A stretch of DNA of 6,845 nucleotides from an uncultured Bacteroidales bacterium (GTDB taxonomy: Bacteria; Bacteroidota; Bacteroidia; Bacteroidales; Muribaculaceae): contig USIY01000119.1 in assembly GCA_900554845.1 (NCBI GenBank), forward strand, positions 1-6,845, given 5' to 3'. The translations under genes and the position numbers were made by a program. The notes beneath the pieces are model-generated. The model did not search any database and had not been told where the DNA came from. It was given only the letters and a program-made list of their open reading frames with translations. Of this stretch, positions 1 through 6,110 are shown in pieces; position 1 is the stretch's first letter, and every line of letters starts with the position of its first letter.

Positions 1-915
1 GGCATCAAAGTGGTGCCGCAGTCCGAAACCCGTGTCATCGAGCGTCTGGGTCGTTTCCATGCGGTGCTGTCGCCGGGCCTGAACTTCATCATCCCGTTCG
101 TCGACAGGCCCAAGACCATCTATACGCGCACCTCCGTCATTTCAAACGGGCATCATTTGGTCCGGACCACTGCCACAACGGTGATCGACCTTCGTGAACA
201 GGTCTACGATTTTCCGTCGCAGCAGGTCATCACCCGTGACAACGTCACAACGGAGATCAACGCGCTGCTCTATTTCCAGATCACCGACCCGAAGAAGGCC
301 GTATATGAGATCGACAATCTTCCGAACGCCATCGAGAAGCTTACCCAGACATCGCTCCGCAACGTGATAGGCGAGCTGGAACTTGACGAGACCTTGACAT
401 CGCGCGACACCATCAACACCAAGCTGCAGGGCATTCTTGACGACGCCACCAATAAGTGGGGCGTGAAAGTGAACCGTGTGGAGCTTCAGGACATCACTCC
501 TCCTGAAAGTGTGCGGGTGGCCATGGAGAAACAGATGCAGGCGGAGCGCAACCGTCGTGCCGAGATCCTGAACGCAGAAGGGGAGAAGCAGTCGCTGATA
601 CTTCGGTCGGAAGGTGAGAAGGCCTCGCGTATCAATCAGGCGGAGGCCGTGAAGCAGTCGGAGATCCTACGCGCCGAGGGAGAGGCAAAGGCCATCATAT
701 TGAACGCCCAGGCTGAGGCAGACGCCATCCGGCGAGTGGCAGAGGCGGTGGCGCAGAGCAAAACCGATCCCGCCACCTATATGCTGGCGATGAAATACAT
801 CGAATCTTTGTCCAAAATGGCCACCGGCAGCGGCGAGAAAACCGTATTCATGCCCTACGAAGCAAGCTCGGTACTCAGTTCCATCGGCTCCATCAAGGAC
901 CTCTTCAACAAGTAA
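1..915 (+). CDS. SPFH/band-7 (stomatin/QmcA-like) membrane protein, 5' partial
   Basis: The frame is open from base 1 and starts in the middle of the protein, so the GTG codons near base 10 are not the true start. The N-terminal membrane anchor usual for this family would lie upstream. Visible residues 4-175 are a band-7 domain with family-typical stretches (VPQSETRVIERLGRFH, IDLREQVYDFPSQQVITRDN, ELELDETLTSRDTIN, VELQDITPPESV). Residues about 174-253 form an Ala/Glu/Lys-rich coiled coil of roughly 11-residue periods (ILNAEGEKQS, LILRSEGEKAS, EILRAEGEAKA). A short tail ends in SIKDLFNK. Members of this family oligomerise at the inner membrane as scaffolds for protease and lipid-domain organisation, often next to an NfeD-type gene; that neighbour would be outside the window. 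Base composition is high in GC (38 of 60 bases at 61-120). The family call is secure; the exact cellular role is not. Confidence 0.94.
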   Translation, partial: GIKVVPQSETRVIERLGRFHAVLSPGLNFIIPFVDRPKTIYTRTSVISNGHHLVRTTATTVIDLREQVYDFPSQQVITRDNVTTEINALLYFQITDPKKAVYEIDNLPNAIEKLTQTSLRNVIGELELDETLTSRDTINTKLQGILDDATNKWGVKVNRVELQDITPPESVRVAMEKQMQAERNRRAEILNAEGEKQSLILRSEGEKASRINQAEAVKQSEILRAEGEAKAIILNAQAEADAIRRVAEAVAQSKTDPATYMLAMKYIESLSKMATGSGEKTVFMPYEASSVLSSIGSIKDLFNK

Positions 916-975
916 CCCGCTCTTTACATTCATCTCCTGAAGTATACTGAGTTTTAACCGTTTATAAATCAACTT

Positions 976-1118
976 CTCAACTTCTGAGGTCGATGGCAGA
1001 CATGCTTTGAGAGATTCCTCAACCTCTGAGGTTGATAGCCGGGATGCTTTGAGAGGTGCCACAACTTTAGAGGTCGATGTCATGCTTTGCGAAACTTCTC
1101 AACCTCGTTAGAGGTCGC
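976..1118. repeat. degenerate 42-bp tandem repeat, about 3.5 copies, palindromic cores
   Basis: Units start at 976, 1018, 1060 and 1098. The first two are exactly 42 bp, the third is about 38 bp, and the last is cut after about 21 bp. Each opens with a variant of CTCAACCTCTGAGGTCGA, and the first three end with a variant of ATGCTTTGAGAG. The core of copy 2 is a perfect inverted repeat, TCAACCTC-T-GAGGTTGA (1019-1035). Because 42 is a multiple of three, the minus strand stays open through the first copies and would encode a 14-residue repeat (STSEVEESLKACLP type). The frame runs on antisense to the SPFH gene, so I do not call it a gene. The units are too alike along their whole length to be a CRISPR array. 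Function is unknown; an interspersed palindromic repeat family is the simplest reading. Confidence 0.7.
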
Positions 1119-1127
1119 GTATTTTAG

Positions 1128-1172
1128 CCAAGGGTCGCGGAAACAGCCGTCGGCTGGTGACGAGACCCTTGG
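1128..1172. repeat. long inverted repeat with nested stem
   Basis: Perfect 9-bp arms CCAAGGGTC (1128-1136) and GACCCTTGG (1164-1172) enclose 27 bases. Inside is a second perfect pair, CAGCCG/CGGCTG (1144-1149 and 1151-1156). A further short pair CGACC/GGTCG (1192-1196 and 1205-1209) follows. There is no T run after the outer stem, so a simple intrinsic terminator for the upstream gene is unlikely. It may be part of the same repeat element as 976-1118, or a structured RNA. Apart from these two repeat structures I see nothing supportable in 916-1233. Confidence 0.6.
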
Positions 1173-1233
1173 TAGGTATAGCAGTAGCCGGCGACCCCGT
1201 AGGCGGTCGACTATCTTTAATTGTTAGAATATT

Positions 1234-1356
1234 ATGCCGCAAGAATTTTCCGGAATCATGCACAAATTCGAGTGTCTGCTCAAACAGGAAGTGCATTCAG
1301 GTAATGTGGAAATTACGGAAAAAGAAATCATAACCGATAAAACCTTTGACTTATGA
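1234..1356 (+). CDS. 40-residue ORF translationally coupled to the XRE gene
   Basis: ATG at 1234 opens a frame (MPQEFSGIMHKFECLLKQEV and on) that ends at TGA 1354-1356. The end overlaps the next gene's ATG as ATGA, a classic coupling arrangement and the usual layout of a toxin-antitoxin pair. The product is small, hydrophilic and charged, and I do not recognise it. An in-frame TAG at 1225 closes the frame just upstream. It is therefore either a very small gene or the 3' end of a longer partner gene whose front was lost, perhaps at the repeat elements directly to its left. The coupling is visible; the identity as a toxin tail is inference. Confidence 0.4.
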   Translation: MPQEFSGIMHKFECLLKQEVHSGNVEITEKEIITDKTFDL

Positions 1357-1620
1357 GGACTGCCAACATTTCTTTACAGGAAATCTTCAATGAGATACCT
1401 CAGGGGAAACGGGAGGAAACCGGACTCTCTTTTGCTATCTCTAACAGACTGGACGCGCTTATGCATGAAAAGGGTTTGAATAAAAAAACAGTTTGCCGAA
1501 GCTCTCGGGAAACGGCCCAACGAGATAACACGTTGGCTGAGTGGCGAGCATAATTTCACTATATCGACTCTCGCAATGCTCTCTTCTTTCTTCGGCCAGC
1601 CGATTATCACGGTCGATTGA
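1353..1620 (+). pseudogene. XRE-family HTH antitoxin-like regulator, frameshifted
   Basis: From ATG 1353 the frame encodes MRTANISLQEIFNEIPQ and continues to GLNKK. It then leaves the family pattern at a run of seven A's (1482-1488) and stops at 1551-1553. Dropping one A restores an 88-residue protein whose second half (QFAEALGKRPNEITRWLSGE, then FTISTLAMLSSFFGQPI) is a textbook Cro/C1-type helix-turn-helix, ending at TGA 1618-1620. Corrected HTH residues are about 28-82. Proteins of this size and pattern in Bacteroidales are DNA-binding antitoxins or autoregulators, normally following a toxin gene. Here only the small coupled ORF 1234-1356 precedes it. The break could be real decay, a homopolymer sequencing error, or slippage at the A run. 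Confidence 0.8.
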
Positions 1621-1796
1621 AAAGAGCCGACCTCGCCGCTCGCCTCGGTGTGAGTCCGCAATATGTGAGCAAACTCCTTTCAGGCACCGAAAATCTCAGC
1701 TTCAAGAGCGTGGCCAATATCGAGGACAAGCTCGGCATAACTTATCTAATTTTATTGTTTGTAACTATGCTTAAATATAAGCTGTTGCGAAATTGA
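1614..1796 (+). pseudogene. second XRE-type HTH fragment, N-terminally truncated
   Basis: In the frame used by the start of the preceding gene, bases 1614-1745 encode RLKRADLAARLGVSPQYVSK, then LLSGTENLSFKSVANIEDKLGI. This is a good HTH_3-type core that aligns with the core of the gene before it. No ATG and no N-terminal helix precede it. The only possible start is TTG 1617, overlapping the TGA of the first HTH frame. After LGI the sequence turns into an AT-rich hydrophobic tail (TYLILLFVTMLKYKLLRN) that does not look like an antitoxin C-terminus, up to TGA 1794-1796. I read it as the middle of a second antitoxin-like gene joined by deletion to the end of the first. Confidence 0.55.
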
Positions 1797-1816
1797 TGGT
1801 GTACTCGTGGTGTACT
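1797..1816. repeat. 9-bp direct repeat TGGTGTACT, 11-bp period
   Basis: TGGTGTACT occurs at 1797-1805 and again at 1808-1816, separated by CG. The 11-bp spacing is about one helical turn, as expected for adjacent protein-binding half-sites. It lies at the start of an AT-rich stretch without any gene (1797-1982), just after the HTH fragments and upstream of the Ere/ChaN-like gene. It could be an operator, a recombination-site remnant or chance. Confidence 0.4.
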
Positions 1817-1982
1817 AATTAGTTGGAGAAATCAAAAACCAGATGTCCGATTTTAGGATTTTTAAGTGTTGTTGATTAATTTAATTCGATTCATTTTCTC
1901 GTTGTTGCTGTAAATTTGAGGCTCTTGACGGCTGTTCATTGAGAAAAAATCGCTAATTTAGTAACCATAATCTATATACATA

Positions 1983-3149
1983 ATGAATAGATGCCAACTT
2001 AATATTTCACTTTCAGTACGAGATGTTCTATTATTCGTGATTTTGGGAATGACATTATCGTGTTACGCAAAACCCAAAAATGTTCGTTCTGATATAGCTG
2101 TGCAGTATATCAAGAAAGGAGCACCCCCCTACGAGTATATTACGGACAAATTGCGAAACTATAAAGTCATCGCCATCGGTGAAGACCATTGGATTGCAGA
2201 CCACAGCGAGTTTCTTTGTGATGTATTACGCAATGTCGGTTATACAGATGATACTTACATAAGCAATCTTGCCATTGAATTTGGTAGCGAAAGAGATCAA
2301 ATAATGGCAGATACATTAGCTTTTGGCAAAACATGGAATGAAGAATATGCTAACAAGATTTTATTAGGTGCCCCCGATGTGTTCGGCAATCCGTATAAAG
2401 GTTATAGGGATGTGTTGTATACACTCTGGGAAACCAATCAACGCAAGCCTGATAGCCTCAAGACTCGACTTGTATTGCTTGACCCATGGGATAATCCCCG
2501 CAAACCTGAAGATCGCGATGAAAATATGGCGAGAATTCTCCGTAATCTCATTCGTTCAAAAGGTAAAACCTTATTTTATGCAGGACAAGCTCACACGCAG
2601 TTTCAGACACGCGGTCAACAGAGTCCTAAAAAAGGATACTTTTACAATTATCCGAGTGGCGCTAAATACATCAAAATGTGCTATCCAGAGGACATATTTT
2701 CCATTAACCTTTGGGGTGGTTTCATGGGCTCATACGGCTATCTTCCTAATGAAGAAACCGTGTGGACGCTCATTGATGGTGGAGATATAGACAAAGCTTT
2801 CGAGATGAACGGAAATGTTCCAGTGGGTTTTGATATCGATGCATCTTTCCCTCTCACACCTTCGCAACTTTATGCCGGAAAAAATTCAGAAAGAGAGCCA
2901 TGGCCCACTAAACCTCAGAACGGAGACCCTTATACAGCAGACTTGACAATGGCTGATTACTGTGACGGTATAATTTTTATAAAACCTGTTAAGGAGTTTA
3001 CAGGTATGCAACTCATTGACATCTACAACGATGTTTGGGTAGCGACACTGGCAGACAGAATAGACCCGCCACCTGCAAGAAGTAAGGCTGAAATATTCAG
3101 ATTGATACTTGAATGGCATCCAACCTGCTTGCCATTGAAAGATGAGTAA
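1983..3149 (+). CDS. exported erythromycin-esterase/ChaN-superfamily protein
   Basis: This is a 388-residue protein. Residues about 13-29 form a hydrophobic export signal (VLLFVILGMTLSCYA). Cleavage after the Ala at 29 is possible; the Cys at 27 sits in only a poor lipobox. The body has the landmarks of the EreA/ChaN-like fold: IGEDH at 65-69 (Glu67, His69) followed by His74, an AIEFGSER strand with Glu99, RDENMARIL at 178-186, and YAGQAH with His204. In erythromycin esterases the equivalent GExxH, E, RDxxMA and AH motifs build the active site. A general hydrolase or haem/iron-related role is equally possible, and macrolide resistance should not be assumed. The gene stands alone, has no clear Shine-Dalgarno, and ends in a strong terminator. 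It is much richer in AT than its flanks (18 G+C in the 60 bases from 1981), suggesting acquisition by transfer. The start chosen is the first ATG before the signal peptide. Confidence 0.82.
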   Translation: MNRCQLNISLSVRDVLLFVILGMTLSCYAKPKNVRSDIAVQYIKKGAPPYEYITDKLRNYKVIAIGEDHWIADHSEFLCDVLRNVGYTDDTYISNLAIEFGSERDQIMADTLAFGKTWNEEYANKILLGAPDVFGNPYKGYRDVLYTLWETNQRKPDSLKTRLVLLDPWDNPRKPEDRDENMARILRNLIRSKGKTLFYAGQAHTQFQTRGQQSPKKGYFYNYPSGAKYIKMCYPEDIFSINLWGGFMGSYGYLPNEETVWTLIDGGDIDKAFEMNGNVPVGFDIDASFPLTPSQLYAGKNSEREPWPTKPQNGDPYTADLTMADYCDGIIFIKPVKEFTGMQLIDIYNDVWVATLADRIDPPPARSKAEIFRLILEWHPTCLPLKDE

Positions 3150-3172
3150 TGGCGTCTTTTAGCGCATAGTAT

Positions 3173-3224
3173 ACAGTCCATAACTTTCTAATAACCTCAG
3201 TCAGCAAGTTATGGACTGTCTTTT
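3173..3224 (+). terminator. intrinsic terminator of the Ere/ChaN-like gene
   Basis: Perfect 14-bp inverted arms ACAGTCCATAACTT (3173-3186) and AAGTTATGGACTGT (3206-3219) flank a 19-base loop. The second arm is followed by CTTTTA. It starts 23 bases after the stop codon. The loop is larger than usual, but the arm length and T run support termination on the plus strand. Confidence 0.75.
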
Positions 3225-3245
3225 ATGACGTCATTTTACGTTTGG

Positions 3246-3410
3246 CTAAATCTTACACGAGGGTCCTTTTCCCGGTTCTTTGGGTTTGATGCCGAGTTTG
3301 GCAAGGAACTCTTTGGCTTTGTTGCGGAACCATTGGAGCACGCTCACTCCATTTGTCTTCAGCATGAAACGGTGCTTTTCCTGAGGATTCCGTCGAATTT
3401 GAACGGGCTG
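3246..3410 (-). pseudogene. possible C-terminal remnant of an unidentified protein
   Basis: On the minus strand the frame 3410 down to the stop at 3246-3248 encodes about 54 residues. They include KHRFMLKTNGVSVLQWFRNK and then AKEFLAKLGIKPKEPGKGPS, with a protein-like mix of hydrophobic and basic residues. An internal ATG lies at 3363-3365. The frame is closed by a stop immediately upstream (3411-3413), so no full gene is present. The composition resembles the basic tail of a DNA-handling protein such as a transposase, but I cannot name a family. The plus-strand 69-residue frame over the same bases looks less protein-like. Otherwise 3225-3479 holds nothing I can support. Confidence 0.35.
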
Positions 3411-3453
3411 TTAGTGATATGTAATTCTGTGTAAATCAGCAATTTGTGTGTCA

Positions 3454-3472
3454 GGCAAAACAACGCTTTGCC
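3454..3472 (-). other. weak hairpin downstream of the esterase gene
   Basis: GGCAAA (3454-3459) and TTTGCC (3467-3472) can pair around a 7-base loop, starting 7 bases after the esterase stop codon. There is no T run after the stem, so it is at best a weak 3'-end signal for the esterase transcript. Confidence 0.25.
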
Positions 3473-3479
3473 GTCAGTT

Positions 3480-4481
3480 CTATACTATCTTTGTAAGGAA
3501 GTCGGAGGAGAGACGGACTGCGCGGCAGAAGGCAGAGGGCTGGCCGTCAACGGTGATGAAGAGATGGACTGTGCCGGGCAGAATGATGTACTTTACAGGC
3601 ACACCTGATTGGATAAGTTTGTCGGTGAAGTCCGCGCCCTGGCAGCGCAGAATGTCACGCTCGGCTGCGACCAGCAATGTAGGGGGAAGTTTGGACAGAG
3701 TTTTCGAGTCAGCCTCCAGGGGTGACACGAGTGGATTGTGAATGTCGGAGGTGTAGGCGTCGTTGAAGGCTTCCATAAGCGGGCTGTCAAGGCCGAACCC
3801 GTCACCGTATTCCCTCCAGGATTCAGAACCGTCGGCATAGGCTCTTGTAACGGGATAAAATGCAACCAGCGATGAGAATGTGCCTTTCGGGAAACTCATC
3901 GCTGTGGCTATCGCAAGGTTACCTCCGGAACTGTCGCCACCTAAGGATATAGCGCTGACATTCCATTCCTCCTTATGGTCAAGGGCGTACTCAGCAGCAG
4001 CGATACAGTCTTTGAGCCCCAGAGGGTAGGGGTGCTCGGGAGCGAGGCGGTAGTCCACGGCAAGCACGGCCACTCCGTTGAGGGCCATTGCCGTGCAATA
4101 GCGCGAGCAACTGTTGATACTGCCGATGGTCCAGCCTCCGCCATGAAAATATACAAGTAAAGGAATCGTGTCATTCATGTGTTCTTCACTTCTGAAAAGC
4201 GTCATGCCCGGCGCCACATCCGTACGAACTACACCCTCAGGCAACGCGGAGGCAACTTTACGGGCACTCCTGACATTTTCAAGAGGCCCATAGTCACCGG
4301 CCATTGCCCTACGGATGGCCAGAGTCTGGCGTGACTGCAGCCCTTCGGGCATAGAGCTCAGAAATGCGTCGGCCTCCGCTCTCATGATGGAATCCTGAAC
4401 GGTATCTGTTGCAGCTTCCGCAGTAAGAAAAAACAAGAACAGGACCGCCAAACATACAGATCTCAATAAAGACATATCCAT
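3480..4481 (-). CDS. secreted HSL-family alpha/beta-hydrolase esterase
   Basis: This is a 333-residue protein when started at the ATG 4479-4481. A longer frame to 4520 exists but begins inside the xylE terminator. An ATG two codons further in (4473-4475) is equally possible. Residues 5-23 are a signal peptide ending AEA, pointing to the periplasm. The oxyanion motif HGGGW is at 113-117 and the nucleophile elbow GDSSGG puts Ser at 184. Asp276 (AAERD) and His306 (GTVH) complete a plausible Ser-Asp-His triad in the hormone-sensitive-lipase/acetyl-esterase family. Such enzymes cleave short acyl esters. It follows xylA and xylE on the same strand, so a role in removing acetyl or similar groups from xylan fragments is attractive but unproven. 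A terminator separates it from xylE, so expression may depend on read-through or an unseen promoter. Confidence 0.88.
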   Translation of the reverse strand: MDMSLLRSVCLAVLFLFFLTAEAATDTVQDSIMRAEADAFLSSMPEGLQSRQTLAIRRAMAGDYGPLENVRSARKVASALPEGVVRTDVAPGMTLFRSEEHMNDTIPLLVYFHGGGWTIGSINSCSRYCTAMALNGVAVLAVDYRLAPEHPYPLGLKDCIAAAEYALDHKEEWNVSAISLGGDSSGGNLAIATAMSFPKGTFSSLVAFYPVTRAYADGSESWREYGDGFGLDSPLMEAFNDAYTSDIHNPLVSPLEADSKTLSKLPPTLLVAAERDILRCQGADFTDKLIQSGVPVKYIILPGTVHLFITVDGQPSAFCRAVRLSSDFLTKIV

Positions 4482-4497
4482 AGTAATTATAAGAAAG

Positions 4498-4532
4498 AAT
4501 CGCAGATGACTGAAGTCCAATCATCTGCGATT
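4498..4532 (-). terminator. intrinsic terminator after xylE
   Basis: Perfect 12-bp arms AATCGCAGATGA (4498-4509) and TCATCTGCGATT (4521-4532) enclose an 11-base loop. On the minus strand the stem is followed by CTTTCTTATAA. It lies between the xylE stop and the esterase start, so it should end or reduce transcription of the xyl operon before the esterase. Confidence 0.8.
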
Positions 4533-4560
4533 TTGTCAGTTGCCTTGGAAGGATTCGGAC

Positions 4561-6051
4561 TTATTTCTTGTTGCGGTTCTTCCAGAGGGCGGACATCTGT
4601 TCGAGGGTCTTGCCTTTGGTCTCGGGAACGAGCTTGGCCACGAACCACGCGGCGATCACGCAGATCACTCCGTACATCGCATAGACGAATATGTGTCCGA
4701 AGCTGCTGCCCATCTCAGGAGTCGACATGTTGTACAACGGCACGAAGGTCGAGGACACTATGAAGTTGGAGATCCATTGGAAGGCCACCGCTATTGCCAC
4801 AGCCTGGCTGCGGATGGTGTTGGGGAATATTTCCGAGATAAGAACCCAGCAGATTGGTCCCCAGGAGAACATGAAGCTCGCTGAATAAACCATGATCGAG
4901 ACGGCGGGGAAATAGGTGCCAAGATCCACGATATTGGCGAGAGCCACACCGAAAGCTCCTATGGCCATGCCTACGGATCCCCATATCAGCAGAGGCTTGC
5001 GGCCAAGTTTCTCCACGGTAAACACTGCTACAAGAGTGAACGAGATGTTGACGATGCCCATGATGACCGTCTGAACCATCGGGTTGCCCATGCCCATCGA
5101 CTCGAAGATACGCGGAGCGTAATAGAGCACCGCGTTGATTCCGACGAACTGCTGGAACACCGACAGCATGATGCCTACGAATATCACCATATAACCGAAG
5201 GAGAAAAGTTTCTCGCTCTTTACCTCCACGGTGGATTTGATCTGATTCAGGATTTCAACACCTTTGGCACGGCCGTTGATACGGGAAAGAATGGACAGCG
5301 CCTTGGTGTCTTTGCCGACGAGGGTAAGATAACGCGGTGATTCCGGCACGAAGAATACCAGAACCGTGAACGCTGCCGCAACGAACGCTTCGGATCCGAA
5401 CATATAGCGCCATCCCAGCCGGATGGTCCAGGGATCGGAATCGGGGCTGACCTGATACAGTGTCTCGCCGATTTTCTCGATTATGGGGTTGGTGTGCTCG
5501 CCTAAGATAAGGAAATTGACGAAGTACACCACCAACTGTCCGAAGATTATCGCGAACTGGTTCCATGACACCAGAGTTCCGCGCAGATTGGAGGGAGCCA
5601 CCTCCGCGATGTACATCGGGCAGATGGCCGAGGCGATACCTACGCCGATACCGCCGATGATTCGGTAGACGTTGAAAGCTATCAGAAGTGAGAAGCTGGG
5701 CTTTCCGAAATCGAAGAAGAAAAACTCCGGGCGGTAAGAACCGACGGCCGAGACAAAGAAAAGGATACCGGCGATGATCAGCGTCGGCTTACGGCCATAC
5801 TGGGAGGCGATGAGCCCCGACAGAGCGGAGCCGATTATGCAGCCCAAAAGCGCGCTGCTGGACGTAATGCCGTGGATCACGTCGGTGTAGACAAAATCTT
5901 TGGCACCGAGAAAGAATGCCTGCAGCCCTTTTTCGGCCCCGGAGATCACGGCGGTGTCGTAACCGAACAGCAGACCGCCGAGGACGGCCACCGCCACAAT
6001 GGAGAAGAGGTAGGCTTTCGACCCGTTCTCCTGATAATCGTTTTTTGACAT
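4561..6051 (-). CDS. xylE: D-xylose:H+ symporter (MFS sugar porter)
   Basis: This is a 496-residue, 12-helix sugar porter, complete from ATG 6049-6051 to TAA. Family signatures occur in order: GYDTAVISGAEKG (30-42), the loop GRKP (86-89), RIIGGIGVG (130-138), PESPRYL (236-242), QQFVGINAVLYYAP (300-313), a second GRKP (350-353), GPICWVLISEIFPN (398-411) and PETKGKTLEQM (476-486). Residues matching E. coli XylE's proton- and xylose-contacting positions are present: Asp32, Arg130, Gln172, Gln300/Gln301, Asn306 and Trp402. It would bring D-xylose across the inner membrane using the proton gradient. The gene follows xylA after a 59-base gap with a hairpin, as expected for a xylose operon. No obvious Shine-Dalgarno precedes it, which is normal in Bacteroidota. 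A related hexose or arabinose specificity cannot be fully excluded, but residues and context both favour xylose. Confidence 0.95.
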   Translation of the reverse strand: MSKNDYQENGSKAYLFSIVAVAVLGGLLFGYDTAVISGAEKGLQAFFLGAKDFVYTDVIHGITSSSALLGCIIGSALSGLIASQYGRKPTLIIAGILFFVSAVGSYRPEFFFFDFGKPSFSLLIAFNVYRIIGGIGVGIASAICPMYIAEVAPSNLRGTLVSWNQFAIIFGQLVVYFVNFLILGEHTNPIIEKIGETLYQVSPDSDPWTIRLGWRYMFGSEAFVAAAFTVLVFFVPESPRYLTLVGKDTKALSILSRINGRAKGVEILNQIKSTVEVKSEKLFSFGYMVIFVGIMLSVFQQFVGINAVLYYAPRIFESMGMGNPMVQTVIMGIVNISFTLVAVFTVEKLGRKPLLIWGSVGMAIGAFGVALANIVDLGTYFPAVSIMVYSASFMFSWGPICWVLISEIFPNTIRSQAVAIAVAFQWISNFIVSSTFVPLYNMSTPEMGSSFGHIFVYAMYGVICVIAAWFVAKLVPETKGKTLEQMSALWKNRNKK

Positions 6052-6075
6052 GGTTAGAATGTTTTAAGATAAGTA

Positions 6076-6103
6076 CCCCATGGTGCCGCAAAGCGCCATG
6101 GGG
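6076..6103 (-). other. hairpin between xylA and xylE
   Basis: CCCCATGG (6076-6083) and CCATGGGG (6096-6103) form a perfect 8-bp stem, with two more pairs possible past one mismatch. It sits 7 bases downstream of the xylA stop. No T run follows on the minus strand, so partial termination, RNA processing or protection of the xylA 3' end is more likely than full termination. Confidence 0.55.
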
Positions 6104-6110
6104 TTGGAAA

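Noticed and set aside
667..1083. Minus-strand open frame of 138 residues across the end of the SPFH gene and the repeats
   Set aside because: Most of it is antisense to a well-supported gene, and the rest is the frame-preserving 42-bp repeat.
976..1118. Possible CRISPR array
   Set aside because: The units are similar over their whole length with no unique spacers, the repeats are diverged, and no cas gene is nearby.
1108..1296. Minus-strand frame of 62 residues
   Set aside because: It lies over the inverted-repeat element and on the opposite strand to the coupled small ORF; low-complexity Pro/Thr/Arg sequence with no domain.
1925..1961. Promoter for the Ere/ChaN-like gene (TTGACG with TAATTTAG)
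   Set aside because: The spacing fits neither the Bacteroidetes -33/-7 pattern nor a sigma-70 promoter, and the -7 box has a mismatch.
3225..3434. Plus-strand 69-residue frame
   Set aside because: Phe/Leu-rich composition with no recognisable domain; it begins within a few bases of the terminator, and the opposite strand reads more like protein.
4482..4520. Longer N-terminus for the esterase starting at 4520
   Set aside because: It would start inside the loop of the xylE terminator and place 13-15 residues ahead of a normal signal peptide.
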